From assembly GCA_963712995.1 (NCBI GenBank), contig CAVQKH010000017.1, positions 186,001 to 250,000 of the forward strand: a stretch of 64,000 nucleotides of DNA. Reading direction: 5' to 3'. Below the pieces are notes generated by a model that saw nothing but the letters and a program-made list of their open reading frames with translations, ran no database searches and was not told the DNA's origin. Position numbers and translations under genes: made by a program. Positions 23,819-34,017 of this stretch are shown here, one piece after another. Within the stretch, counting starts at the first letter, position 1; every line of letters starts with the position of its first letter. This DNA comes from GCA-003244245 sp963712995. GTDB taxonomy: Bacteria; Actinomycetota; Actinomycetes; Mycobacteriales; Pseudonocardiaceae.

Positions 23819-25459
23819 TCACCTCGTGACCATCGGGATGTACTCCGGCAACTCGCCGACCAGCACCGCCGCCAGCAGCCGGGCCTGCACATCGAGCACC
23901 CGCCGGTAGCTGATCCGGTACTTGAACACCGGATGGCGGATCTCGGTGTCCAACCGCCGTTCATAGGCCTTCAGCACGGTCCTGCGCCCCTCGGGCGTCA
24001 GCGACACCGCGCCGGCGCGCCGGATGAAATCCGACGCAGTGATCTCACCGTTGTTGAGCAGGCTGATCACCACCGAGTCGGCGATCAACGGCCGGAACTT
24101 CTCGGCGAGGTCCAGCGCGAGCGAGGGCCGACCGTAGCGCGAACGGTGGTAGACACCGAGGTAGGGATCGAACCCGACGCCCAGGGTGACCGCGACCAGG
24201 TCCTTGGCCAGCATCGAGTAGCAGAACGACAGCAGCGCATTGAGCGGATCCCGCGGCGGGCGACGGTTGCGTCCCAGTTGCGAGAACTCAGCGCCGAACG
24301 GCTCGCCCTCCCCCACCAACACGGAGGGCAGCGCCCCGAAATACATCCGAGCCGCGGTGCCCTCGATACCGAGCAGACTCGAAAAGGACTCCGCCTCGCG
24401 GGCCTGGTCAGCGAGCCGCTTGAGCGCATCCGCCGTGGAGGACACGTCGCCGCGGGAGTTGCGGCGCAGCAGCGTCCGGCAGTTCAGGATCTTCCCGGCG
24501 ATCATCCGCTGGGCCAGCCCCGCACCGCCCTGCGCGTGCGCCGCCGTCTGCTGCCGCCGCAGCTCCACGTACTTGGACGGCTGCCCCACGGCGAAGCCCT
24601 GCAGCCACCCGCCGCTGCTCAGCCACAGCACCGGGATCCCCCGCGCGAAGCACTCCCCCAGCGCCTGGGTGCTGATCTGCACCCGCCCGAACACCGCCAG
24701 CTGCGAGACGTCCAGCAGCCGCCACGAGGCGAGTTTCTCCTTCTTCAGGGTCACCTCGAGGCGCTCGCTGCGCACACCGACGAAGGCTCCGGGTTCGGTG
24801 ACGTAGACCGGCAACTGGTCGGGGTCGCGGGGCACCAGCCGACGCGGTGGCTGCTCGCGGCGGGACAGCAGTGCGTTGGTCTCATCGGGCAGGCACAGCC
24901 CGACCAGCGAGCAGCGCGGGCACTTGGGGCTGTCGACCAGCGGCAACGGCGGGGTGGCCCGATCGGCCACCCCGCGCGCGTCGGCGACCACGTCGGCCGC
25001 CCAGCTCAACCGTTCCGGCGTCAGCTCCACCCGGACCCGCTGGCGGGTCTCGGCGTACCACAGCTCGGCGTGATCACACTGGTAGCCCTGCTCGCGCAGC
25101 AGCAGCGCCTGCAGGCAGACCTGCACCTCGTCGCTGGGCCACGGCGTCCCGTCGGGTTGCGGTGAGCCCTTCTTGTAGTCCACCGGCACGACGGCACCGC
25201 CGTCGCCCTCGATCAGATCGAGCTTGGCGATCACCCCGAGGCGCTCGGAACTGATGGTGATCGAACGGGCCCGGCGCAGCTCCCCCTCCTCGGGCAGGGG
25301 GGCCGCGCCCGACTCGACGTCGACCTTGCGGTGTATCTGCTGGCCGAGGCGGGTGTCGTCGTTGTCCGCGAAGCGGGCTTCGACCCACTCCAGATAGAAT
25401 AACCGCGGGCAGTAGACGAACTCGTTGACCATCCGGGCCGGTAGCAGGTCAATGTCCAC
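23819..25459 (-). CDS. cas4-cas1: Cas4-Cas1 fusion, spacer acquisition integrase
   Basis: A 546-residue fusion, the hallmark of type I-G (former I-U). The Cas4 part (about 1-205) opens LPARMVNEFVYCPRLFYLEWVEA and has the VDYKKGS nuclease motif. Its iron-sulfur cysteines are one in VYCPRL and three in the CPRCSLVGLC segment. The Cas1 part follows: EVTLKKEKLASWRLLDVSQLAVFGRVQIS, NALLSFCYSMLAKDLV, DPYLGVYHRSRYGRPSLALDL, which carries the usual acidic and histidine site. Cas4 trims prespacers and checks the PAM; Cas1 integrates. The start is GTG at 25459. The frame is complete, in contrast to csb2, csb1, csx17 and cas3 upstream. Confidence 0.93.
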   Translation of the reverse strand: MDIDLLPARMVNEFVYCPRLFYLEWVEARFADNDDTRLGQQIHRKVDVESGAAPLPEEGELRRARSITISSERLGVIAKLDLIEGDGGAVVPVDYKKGSPQPDGTPWPSDEVQVCLQALLLREQGYQCDHAELWYAETRQRVRVELTPERLSWAADVVADARGVADRATPPLPLVDSPKCPRCSLVGLCLPDETNALLSRREQPPRRLVPRDPDQLPVYVTEPGAFVGVRSERLEVTLKKEKLASWRLLDVSQLAVFGRVQISTQALGECFARGIPVLWLSSGGWLQGFAVGQPSKYVELRRQQTAAHAQGGAGLAQRMIAGKILNCRTLLRRNSRGDVSSTADALKRLADQAREAESFSSLLGIEGTAARMYFGALPSVLVGEGEPFGAEFSQLGRNRRPPRDPLNALLSFCYSMLAKDLVAVTLGVGFDPYLGVYHRSRYGRPSLALDLAEKFRPLIADSVVISLLNNGEITASDFIRRAGAVSLTPEGRRTVLKAYERRLDTEIRHPVFKYRISYRRVLDVQARLLAAVLVGELPEYIPMVTR

Positions 25460-25480
25460 GGCTCAGCGCTCCGGATATCG

Positions 25481-25729
25481 TCACCACACGAGCCAACTAA
25501 CGCGGTAGATAGTTACTGCGTCGAGTATGTCGGAGACGGCATAAATAATGATGCCAGTCGGTCCAAACGCGGTGGAGTAGTCGCAGGTGCGCTCGTTGTA
25601 ATCACCGGCAACGGTAGGGTTGCTTTTCAGATCCTCGATCTTGGCGTCGAATGTAGTGCGCAAGGAGCGAGGCAGCTGGCGCAGCTGTTCCTCGGCGTGC
25701 GAAACGTAGCGGATCCGGTACTGCGCCAT
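25481..25729 (-). CDS. RelE/ParE-like toxin
   Basis: An 82-residue protein of RelE/ParE type: QYRIRYVSHAEEQLRQLPRSLRTTFDAKIEDLKSNP, the usual helical hairpin, then GDYNERTCDYSTAFGPTGIIIYAVSDILDAVTIYRVSWLVW, a beta-sheet ending. RelE relatives cut mRNA on the ribosome; ParE relatives poison gyrase. Which applies here is unclear. It starts 21 bases after the stop of the DUF6247-like gene and ends 21 bases before cas4-cas1, so the pair is embedded in the cas operon on the same strand. Confidence 0.72.
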   Translation of the reverse strand: MAQYRIRYVSHAEEQLRQLPRSLRTTFDAKIEDLKSNPTVAGDYNERTCDYSTAFGPTGIIIYAVSDILDAVTIYRVSWLVW

Positions 25730-25750
25730 GAGACCTTTCCACCTGGCCTG

Positions 25751-26101
25751 TCAAGGTCTCCCGTCGGGGAGAACCGACTCATCGCCTGCGGCGACGCGCT
25801 TCGCATCGTCCGCGACCCCGTCGAGGATCTCAGGATTAAGGCATAGCACTGCGCGCACCCACCAGGTGCGCTGTACGAGGGTGAGCACTGGCTCAAGATC
25901 GAGAGTCTCCGCTGCGCGCAGCAGTGCGGCGCGGTACTCCGCCTCGAACTGCTTCCGCTGGACTGGATCCAACGCGTCCCGAATCGCCGCTGGCGTCTTC
26001 GCCACTCCCCGCTCATACGTGGCGACCACATCACTGACTCCATCGGAAACCCTGGACGGCGAGACGGGCATCCTCGCGGGCGACGATTGCGGGGTCGACA
26101 T
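25751..26101 (-). CDS. DUF6247-like antitoxin partner
   Basis: A 116-residue protein that resembles the DUF6247 family, commonly encoded just before RelE-like toxins in actinobacteria. The core is TPAAIRDALDPVQRKQFEAEYRAALLRAAETLDLEPVLTLVQRTWWVRAVL. ATG at 26101 is preceded by a strong AAAGGAGG at ideal spacing, which rules out the longer upstream starts. It probably neutralises the toxin that follows. The start lies 78 bases from a lone degenerate CRISPR repeat, which may be part of its control region. Confidence 0.68.
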   Translation of the reverse strand: MSTPQSSPARMPVSPSRVSDGVSDVVATYERGVAKTPAAIRDALDPVQRKQFEAEYRAALLRAAETLDLEPVLTLVQRTWWVRAVLCLNPEILDGVADDAKRVAAGDESVLPDGRP

Positions 26102-26179
26102 GCTGCCTCCTTTGAGCCGCGCACGAGTCGGCGGTTCGGGCCGCATCAAGAGGACCCGTACTGCTGAGCGCTTCGCCTA

Positions 26180-26215
26180 ACTTCAAAGGGGTCCGACCAC
26201 GAAGATCGGAATTAG
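26180..26215 (-). ncRNA. Lone degenerate CRISPR repeat, possible crRNA-like regulatory RNA
   Basis: Thirty-six bases that align without gaps to the array repeat at 27 of 36 positions, far from either array and between csb2 and the toxin-antitoxin pair. The stem changes at both partners of one pair (G17 to A and C27 to T). A second change (G26 to A) gives a G-U pair only on the minus strand, the strand from which arrays and cas genes are transcribed. The hairpin is thus conserved despite sequence drift. It may be a CreA- or CreR-like guide, or only an array remnant. No second repeat is visible nearby. Confidence 0.6.
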
Positions 26216-26272
26216 CGACCGGGGAGCACAACCCTGGCCGGGCACGATACCCCAAGCCAGCGGCGAGCAGTC

Positions 26273-27713
26273 CTAGCGCAACGGTGCCACCTCTTCACGC
26301 TCCGGCGTGAACAGCCCGAGACCGAAGTGGCTCAGGTGGCCCAGCGCCAGCGGTCCAGGCACCGGCTCGGCGAGCTCGATCCGCAGGAACGCCGCCGGGC
26401 GGCTGGCCTGGCCCTGGCGCGGATCGCGGCGCATCCGGGCCGACGGGCGGTAACGTCGCCAGGGCCGCCAGTCCTCATCCTCCAGCAGGGTCACCGCGCG
26501 CAGAGTCGGCAGGTCGCGGTTGCGCAGCTCGTAGGCGAGTTCAGTACGGAAGTAGTCCAACTGGCCGGCCGAGCGTTTGGGATAACGCGACGGGGTGAAC
26601 GGCGTCACCGACTCCCAGATGCCGACCGGACACTGCGCCACCAGCTCGGGTGCGACCTGCGCGGCCGTGCCGATCCCAGCGACTCGAATGATGAGCCGCC
26701 AGTCAGGCTTGGCTGGTGTATAGAGCCGGTCGACGTCGGTGAGTGCCTTCAGCTCATCATCGGGCAGCCCGCCGGGCACCCAGACCACCAGAGCGCTGAG
26801 CCGCCGATCAGTGAACAGTGGCAGGTAGTGCGCATGCCCATGGCCGGCCATAGGTTCATCGCCAGCGGTCCGGCCACCCAACTGGGTCCGGGCACGTTCC
26901 TCCCGTAGCCCGCCGAGCTTGCTGAGCGCACCTTGGCGGAGAAGGTCAGTGTAGATCAGCGAGTCCGGCTGCGGCGGCAGCCCCGCCTGCAACACGCTGA
27001 ACCGCACCGCCTTGACCCCGTCACTGCGCCTGCGCGGCTGCAGGCGGGGCCGGGGAGCCTCGCTTCGACGTAGGTAGGCCACCAGGTGCGTTCCGACGGG
27101 GAACAGCAGACCGCCCTTGCGCACGTCGGCGGGCCGGGCGAGCAGCGTGTCAAGCTGCAACGGCAGCTCCGGGGCCAGTACCGACGTCACCACGGCGTCA
27201 TCGGCCACTGACTCGGCCACATCCAGCGGCTTCCAGGTGTCGTGCGGCCCCGGTTCCCACTCCGGGTAGGAAACCCTCACACACGCTGTCCGCTCGACCG
27301 AAGTACGGGAGCGCGCCGGCGAGCCGCGCCAGCGCGGCCAACTGCTCCGCGGTCAGCTCGACGGGCCAGCGCACCCCGAGCTCGGCGTTTCGCTCGAACA
27401 CGGCGAATGCGTCCAGCGTGCGGTCGGTACTGGCCGCGCCGCTGCGGTGCACCGTGTCGGGGTAATAGTGCCGGGTGTGCGACACCCCGTGCCGGGGAAC
27501 GTGGAATGTCGGCGGTACGGCCAACGTCGCCAGCAGCCCGTGCACCGTGTCCTCATCGAGCTGCGGGACTCGGGTGCGCCACACCGCATAGAGCGCGCGC
27601 AGAAGCCGCCACGGCGAGGGCGGCAGATCCACCGCCCCCTCATTGACATGCCTGCCCCAGGGAGTCGCGTGATAGCGCCCCCACGGAAAGCGCAGCACGA
27701 GTGTCGTCGGCAT
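26273..27713 (-). pseudogene. csb2: csb2 (Cas5-Cas6 of type I-G), frameshifted
   Basis: The GSU0054/Csb2 family protein that combines Cas5 and Cas6 roles: holding the crRNA end and processing pre-crRNA. The N-terminal part (MPTTLVLRFPWGRYHATPWG, DLPPSPWRLLRALYAVWRTRVP, YFGRADSVCEG) is in one frame from ATG 27713. The C-terminal part (VRVSYPEWEPGPHDTW to the stop at 26273, including GHGHAHYLPLF) is in another. They join at about 27275-27285 in a GTGTGTG run; one more TG unit would restore YFGRADSVCVRVSYPEW. The span is one base over a multiple of three. The start overlaps the csb1 stop region. Confidence 0.88.
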
Positions 27714-27714
27714 C

Positions 27715-28660
27715 TCAGCTCTTCTTCCCCGACCACTCAACAGTCAGCGGTGCCCCACCGCCGAAGACCTCCCGGCTCTGCGGGATCAGCTCCGCGATCC
27801 GCGAGGTCAGCTCGTCGAGTTCCGGCAGGACCGAATCGTGCCGGGACCTGATCCCACCGACCTGCTCCAAGTCGCACGCGGTACGCAACCGTAGCCCACT
27901 CGCCAGGAAGCGACGGATCTCCCACAGCGCCAAGGTCTGCAGCAGCTCCGTCACCGACTCCGGCAGTCCATAGGAACGCAACAGCTCAACATCGACGACG
28001 AACGACGCAATGATCGTCTTCGCGGTCCATTCGGTGCGGTGGAACGGCACTGAGCCGTATCCCTCCTGGGTGGCGTGGGCGTCTTCTTTGACCTCGTGAC
28101 GTACCCGGTCGGACTTGCGACCGCCGCTGACCATCCGCTGCACGTGGTGTGCCTCGATGACCGCGGAGATCGCCCGCTCGAACTTGGGCTGCCCCCACCA
28201 GTCCTTCTGACTGAAAAAGACCCCGTGCAGCAGGCAGAACGGGTCCAATCCAGCGACAGCTCGGGCCATGTGACCGCGGTTGAGCGGGGTGTCCTTGGCC
28301 AGGCCGAGACGGTTCCGGATCTCGTCGAACATCGGTTTGCCGTCCAGCGTGGCGGTGTGCACGAACGGCGAGGCCAGCCGGTGTGCTTCCAGCCGACTGG
28401 ACGTCAGGAACTCACCGGTGCCGGTACGATGACCCGCACGACAAGACCTACTTCGGCACCGGCAGGTCCCGGCCGGCGTCCCAGGCCGTCGCTTCCAGCC
28501 GGTTGGCCATGGACTGCAGCGACTCCAAGCAGGCATTGCACCTCCTGGCCACCTCGAACCGGATGAAGGTCGCCGGGCCGACGTCGGGGAAGCCCGTCGG
28601 CTGGAAGGTGCTGCCCAGCAGGGGAGCGAGTTCGACGTCGAAACTCAGGCGGGGGGTCAT
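27715..28660 (-). pseudogene. csb1: csb1 (Cas7 of type I-G), frameshifted
   Basis: The GSU0053/Csb1 family Cas7, which would form the backbone of the crRNA complex. The first 70 residues (ELAPLLGSTFQPTGFPDVG, CLESLQSMANRLEATAWDA) run from ATG 28660, which overlaps the csx17 stop as ATGA, and end at a TAG at 28448-28450. The rest (GEFLTSSRLEAHRLASPFV, DPFCLLHGVFFSQKDWWGQPKF, and on to 27715) is in a different frame. Between them a stretch readable as VGLVVRVIVPAPV lies in the third frame, so two indels at about 28410-28455 are likely. No functional Cas7 can be made from this sequence. Confidence 0.87.
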
Positions 28661-30777
28661 GCGGGGATCTCCTGGTTCTGCTCAGTGGTGGGCTCGGGAA
28701 AGACGGCGACGCGGCGCAGGGCGGCGAGCCGGTCGGAGTCGGGAACTCGCAGCAACAGGACGGCGGCGAGCCGGGCACCGCTGTGCAAGGCGGTGGCCGG
28801 GGCGATGACGCGGGGCAAACCAGCGATCCGCAACCGGCGGGAGGCGTCTGTGAGGACTTGCGCGGCCTGGCCAGCGCCCAGCAGCACGAGCCAGTCGACC
28901 CGGGCCGCAGCAGTACTCCTTGGGGAGTCGGACCGGGCTGGTGCCGGTGAATGGCAGCAACAGGTCCAGTGCGGGGTCCGATCGCTGCTGACCGCCGCGG
29001 AAGTCCGCATCGGGTGTGCCGCGCCAGTCGACGGTGAGCAGCCCGGCGAGCGGTACAGCGAGGCGCTGATCGTCCAGCTCACCGGCTGAAAGGAGCCCAC
29101 GGCCGGGGCACGAGTGATGCCGCGAAGGTAGCCGATCCGCACGCCCTTGACGGCGGGCTCGAGGTCGACGCTACGCCGATCGTCGAAGGTACGGGGGAAC
29201 CCGCGCCGACGGGCCGCCTCGCCCAACGACGCAGCCAGGCCGCTGATCAGTGGTGCGAGCGGCGGTCGACCCGTCCAGCGCGGGAATCGCTCGGCGCTGA
29301 CCGGTGACAGCAACATGCGCAGCGAGAGCCTCGAAGTGGAATCCTCGTCCCGGGCAGTGGCCAGCGCGAGCGCGATCTGCAACTGAGCATCCTCGGCCGC
29401 CAGCTCGCGCAGCTCCTTGAGCAGCGCCGGACCTCCCGGCATCACCAGAGGGCGCACGGCCTGCCGAACCTTTCCGGATCGGGCCACCGCCTCGTGGCAG
29501 TCCCCGACTGCGGCGATCACCTCGGCGAGCCGGCCAGGATCACCAGAGCGGGCATGGGCGAACAGCGCCTGCTCGACCATCCGCAGCTGGGCCGCTACCT
29601 GTGACGGCAGTTCGGTTCTCCGCAACTGCCCCAGCCACCCGTCGAGCCCGGCGAGCAGCTCCACCCCGCGCCTGCGGCGCACCTCGATCCGCCCGGCCGG
29701 CACGGCCAGCGGGTTCTGGCCCAGCCGGTCGACGAACAGGTGGCGCTCGAAGGCGACGATATCGCGGTCAACGCCAGTGTGAGATCGCCCTGATGAATCC
29801 AGTCCCGAGCGGGCCGGGCGATCGTCCCATTCGGCCCGGCCCTCGGCGAGCAGATGCGCGACCTCATCGAGCCGGGCCAGGGCGGACCACTCAGGAGCCC
29901 ACAGCTCCCCCAGCACGCTCTCCCCCGGCGCCTGGGTCGGATATCCCGCGGCGGAGCCGCGGACCTGGAAGGGCAATGCGACCCGGGCGTACTCGGCGCC
30001 GTGGCGACGTACCACCGCTGTGGCGAACAGCAGCGCGCCCTCCACCGTGAGCAGAAACGCCCAGGGATTCACGAAGCCCTTGTCGTCGGCCTTCTCCAGC
30101 GGGGACGACTGGATACCGCCCGCCCGGCCGGGGTCGAACTGGCCGACTGCATCCCGCAGGTAAGGGGTCGACTCCTCGCCACTGAGCAGTGCGTGCAGCC
30201 ACCCTCGGGAGCGGCGGTCGGTGAGAACCGACTGCAGCCGCGCCAGGTAGGTGGCCGACAGGTCCTGGCGGCCGAAGTTGCCCCCGGTACCGAGCAGCCG
30301 GCTGTAGGCGGGGTCATCGTCCTGGCCGAGGGCCACCGCCGCGTCGAGCCAGGGCAGAGCATGATCGGGGAACTCGTTGCGGCACATCCCGAGCACATCC
30401 CGCTTGCGGGCCTTGTCCCACAGATCGTCCCCCTTACCACCCCAACCCCGTCCCGGCGAGGGCCACCACCGGTCGGGATAGAGGACCACATGCGGGGGCC
30501 CGCGAGCCGAGACTGTGCGACGATCTCATAACCCATGGCGGTCATTCTTGCCCTTGCCACGCGAAGCCGGATCCATTCAAGGGGAGACGAGGCTCCGCCT
30601 CGAACGTCCACCAGCCGTCACCGTATCGAGTGACCGACGGCTGGAGATCAGAACGTTGCGGCTCCCAACGTCACCGATAGCCCGTCGACCAGCCGGGGAC
30701 AGCACGGCGCAGCCGAGTGCGGCCAGGTAGCCACCCAGCGGTGTGGTGCGGCAGCCGGGCAGGGTCAGCTCCGTCAT
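28657..30777 (-). pseudogene. csx17: csx17 (Cas8 of type I-G), multiply frameshifted
   Basis: Large subunit of the type I-G complex. The true start is ATG 30777 (MTELTLPGCRTTPLGGYLAALG), overlapping the cas3 stop as ATGA. The frame is lost within about 70 bases, passes a TGA at 30577-30579, and is recovered by about 30490. From there RDVLGMCRNEFPDHALPWLDAA, GTGGNFGRQDLSATYLARL, NPWAFLLTVEGALLFATA and VRGSAAGYPTQAPGE are Csx17 hallmarks. Two further compensating indels at about 29087 and 28930 scramble some 55 residues; correct reading gives ELDDQRLAVPLAGLLTVDW. The total length is an exact multiple of three, so the lesions cancel in sum. Confidence 0.87.
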
Positions 30778-33137
30778 GACGTTTCCTCGTAACTGGCACT
30801 GGCCCGCCAGTCGGCGCTGCGCACCACCGCCTCGCAGAACGCCAACCGGAACGGGCCCAGATCCTCGCGGTCGCGAAGCCGCAACGCCCGGCTGGTCAGC
30901 GACCCCTGACCGAACCGGGTGGCCCGCAGCGACACCGGCCGGGCGGTCAGCAGTCCGGCAACCGGAAGCATGGTGTCCACTGTGGGTGAGTCATCGATGA
31001 CGCCGAGGACGACGCCCCGCGGCTCATCCGGGCGCGCCCGGACAGTCAAGCGCACCTTGCCGTGGTGCGCGAGGACCAGGTAGGTGATCAGGTCGGGTTC
31101 GGCCACCCCGTCGAGGAGGCCGGTCGTGTCATCCAGCAGCAACAACGCGCTGACCAGCTCGTGCCGGAAATGAGGGGGGTCGTGCCGCAGCGGGGCCCGG
31201 CCCGGAGACTTCGCCCACGGCCCGCCGTGTTCCGGTGCGGAGCCATCGGCCTGCCCCAGCGACTCCACGAACGTCGGGTGCGCCTTGCCCAGGTCGTGAT
31301 AGCGGCCCGCGAGCGCGACCGCCTCACGCTGGCCGGGTGAGAGCCGCGGGTCGAGCGCGTCGAGCAGCGTCTGGCATTCCGCCCCATCGGCGGGGTGCTC
31401 AGGCAGCGGCACCCACGGCCGATCGCCAACACGGAGTGGGGATCAGTATCGACCGCGTCAGGCACCTGATCGGGCGGTTCGACAGGCTCGACCGGTGCGG
31501 CACGAGCGGCGCGAACCCGCGGTCGGGCAGGTAACCGCCCCGCGGCGCGTCGAGCACGATCACCGCCGTCGGGCGGACGTCGTCCGGGCGCGCCGGCTCC
31601 CACCTGCCCGACCTCTGGTCGAACACCCGCGCCCTCGTACGACCCTCCTGGATCATTTTCTTCACGTCGTCGATTGGAGCGGGACACAGCTCCGCCCTTC
31701 CTGGTGCGCCACCTTCCACCGATCGTCTGTAGCTCCCGCCACGCCACGGAGACGGTGTGATCGGCGGCGTCTCGGATGAAGAGACTGACGTCGATGTCGT
31801 TACCCGAAAGATCGGGTGCGGTGTCGAACAGTCCCAGCAGGTCGCGGCGGCGCAGCACCGGATGCACCGGTCGCGTCAGCTCGGTGGCCGCGGTCGCCAA
31901 TTCCTCGCTGGTCACAGGCCGGCCTTCGAACCGTGCCAGCACACTCGCCGTGTGGTCGAGTTCCACGGCTTCATACGGCAGGTGGCTCTTGGCACCCGCG
32001 GGTGGACTGGTCCAGAGCAGCCGTGCGTCGCTCGCCAGGCCGTCACGATTGCACCGACCTGCGCGTTGCACGACCGACGACCACGGCGCCACCTCGGTGA
32101 TCAGCGTTTCCGAGGTGAGATCGACCCCGGCCTCCAGCACCTGGGTGGCGACCACGATGCTCCCTGCATTGCCCGGTTCCTCCACCGCACGTCGAGTCTG
32201 TTTCTGCCGGTCATCGGGGCGGAAGCGGGAGTGCAGCAATACCAGATCCGCGTCTAGCCCGAGCTTGGCCACCTCGTCGAAGACCGCGGTCGCCCGCTGC
32301 ACGGTGTTGAGCACCACGAGGGTCCGGGTGCGGGGCCGATGATTAGCGGCGATACGCTCGGCGAGCGCGCGCGGGTATCGGCGGGCGTCGACGTCACCCA
32401 GGTCTAGTCGCCGTACCGTCCGGTGAGCGGTGAGGCGGATTCGTAACGCCCCGGCCCGGTCCTCCTCGTCGAGTTCCACGACGGACAGCTCGCGCTGGAA
32501 GTCCACGGTGGACAGTGCGGCAGGGTCCAGGGTCGCCGACATCCACATCGATCGGCACTCCAGTGCGGTACCCATCGCCTCTCGTAACCCCTGGAGCTGC
32601 AGTGCCGTCGGCAGCCCCGGTCCCATCAACTGCACCTCGTCGAACACGAACTGCACCCCGGCGTGCAGCAGGCCGAAGCTCATCGGCCAAGCGCTGCGGA
32701 ACTCGGCGAAGCCCCGCATGAGCAGCCGGGAGAGCACCATGTCCAGGGTGCCGACGAAGATCCGCTCCCGCTCCGGGTGCGCCTTCCATTCACCGTCCCG
32801 CCGATCCTCACCACCCATCAGCAGGTGCATCGGCACATCGAGCTCCAAATTGCGCAGCCAGCCCTCGATCACTGTGACGGTCTGTTCCACCAGCGCGCGC
32901 TGCGGCAGCACGATCACCAGCCAGCGCGGGGTGGTTGTTCGAACTTCCAGATCTGGGTGCGACACGCGGCGGGACAGCCACGGCAGCACCGCGGCGAGCC
33001 TTGCCCGTCCCGGTCGGGACCCGCAGCACGTCCGGCAGCCCGTGGTCAGCCAGCCGAGACTGGTAGCGGTAGGGCCGCACGCCGCCAGTTGCGAGGCTGA
33101 CCCACTCATCAATATTTGGAGGTAATTTGCGAAGCAC
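30774..33137 (-). pseudogene. cas3: cas3 (helicase then HD nuclease, type I-G), multiply frameshifted
   Basis: The DNA-shredding effector, with helicase first and HD domain last as in type I-G. The GTG start at 33137 gives LRKLPPNIDEWVSLATGG and Walker A VPTGTGK. The frame shifts right there (about 33005) into LAAVLPWLSRR, LPQRALVEQTV, FVFDEVQLMG, MSATLD and VVQRAGRCNRDG. It shifts again near 31710 (AELCPAPIDDVKK), near 31505 and near 31415. The last frame holds the HD motif LAGRYHDLGKAHPTF, then HHGKVRLTVRARPDE and a stop at 30774. Two gains and two losses cancel, and length is a multiple of three. As written, no active Cas3 is made. Confidence 0.88.
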
Positions 33138-33300
33138 GATGAGCTATCCTACGCTCTGCTGCGCTCGGTGGCTGCTCCCCGTTGCGGCGAGGTGATTCGA
33201 GAAGCGGCCCGCCGAAGGCCACACAGCAGTCACCGAGCGCAGTATCAGAGTGGCCACGAGTTTCGCACTGCCGGGGTCCACAGGAAGGGAGGCAACCGGC

Positions 33301-33870
33301 GTGGCGCACACGAAGATGCGGGTGAGCCGCGTAGCGTGCCTCCACTGCGGTCACATGGATCGGTTGGGTTACGCCGACGAGACTCTCCGGCAGAGCCGCT
33401 ACGGCATCGCGGTCGTCATCGTGTGCCCTTGCAAGGTGGAGATCGTCCGGAAAGGCATGCAGGGATCGGTCCGACCGGGCACACGACGAGTGCACTTCTC
33501 CAAGCTGCGAGACCGCGACCGTCGCCCGATCTTGAGCCAGTTCGCGCCAGAGAACATCCGCGCGCTCTACGTCAGCGCGCGCGGGCGGCAGACCGACGCT
33601 CGGTCGGAATGCTGGCGCATGCTGCTGCCACAACTCGTCGGACTCGGGGTGGTCAAGTTGACCATCGAACAGGTCGACGAGGGTGGCAAAACCCGAGATC
33701 TGAGGGACATCCGTCATGCGTTGGTGGCCATGAGTCGGGAGTCCGACCTGACCTACGCGCACAAAGATCCTACTGGTGAGCCGATGTTGTGGTTGGCCGA
33801 CGCCATCGTCTGGTGTGCGGGCGCGGGGGGCGCCTGGCGATCGAAGATCAGCTCGATCTTGTACCAGTAG
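33301..33870 (+). CDS. DUF3800-like protein (RNase H-fold candidate)
   Basis: A 189-residue protein from GTG 33301, preceded by GGAAGGGAGG. The longer frame from 33250 lacks such a site. RLGYADETLRQSRYGIAVVIV resembles the opening strand of DUF3800 proteins, where an acidic pair (here Asp and Glu in YADET) is thought to be catalytic. RPGTRRVHFSKLRDRDRRPIL and the closing EPMLWLADAIVWCAGAGGAWR also fit that family. A CxxC (VACLHCGH) near the start is an extra. Such proteins are frequent in accessory regions. It is divergent from cas3 and intact. Confidence 0.6.
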   Translation: MAHTKMRVSRVACLHCGHMDRLGYADETLRQSRYGIAVVIVCPCKVEIVRKGMQGSVRPGTRRVHFSKLRDRDRRPILSQFAPENIRALYVSARGRQTDARSECWRMLLPQLVGLGVVKLTIEQVDEGGKTRDLRDIRHALVAMSRESDLTYAHKDPTGEPMLWLADAIVWCAGAGGAWRSKISSILYQ

Positions 33871-34017
33871 CAATCTTCGGACACGCGAAACCCGGTTCCA
33901 AACCAGCCGGAGAGGAACCGGGCCCACTTCCGCAGCTATTGCCTTGGCTTTCCAAGCTTACCCCATTGAGGCAAGCGAGTGCGAACTCGTGCGTCTCACG
34001 GGTGATACATTGGGCTC

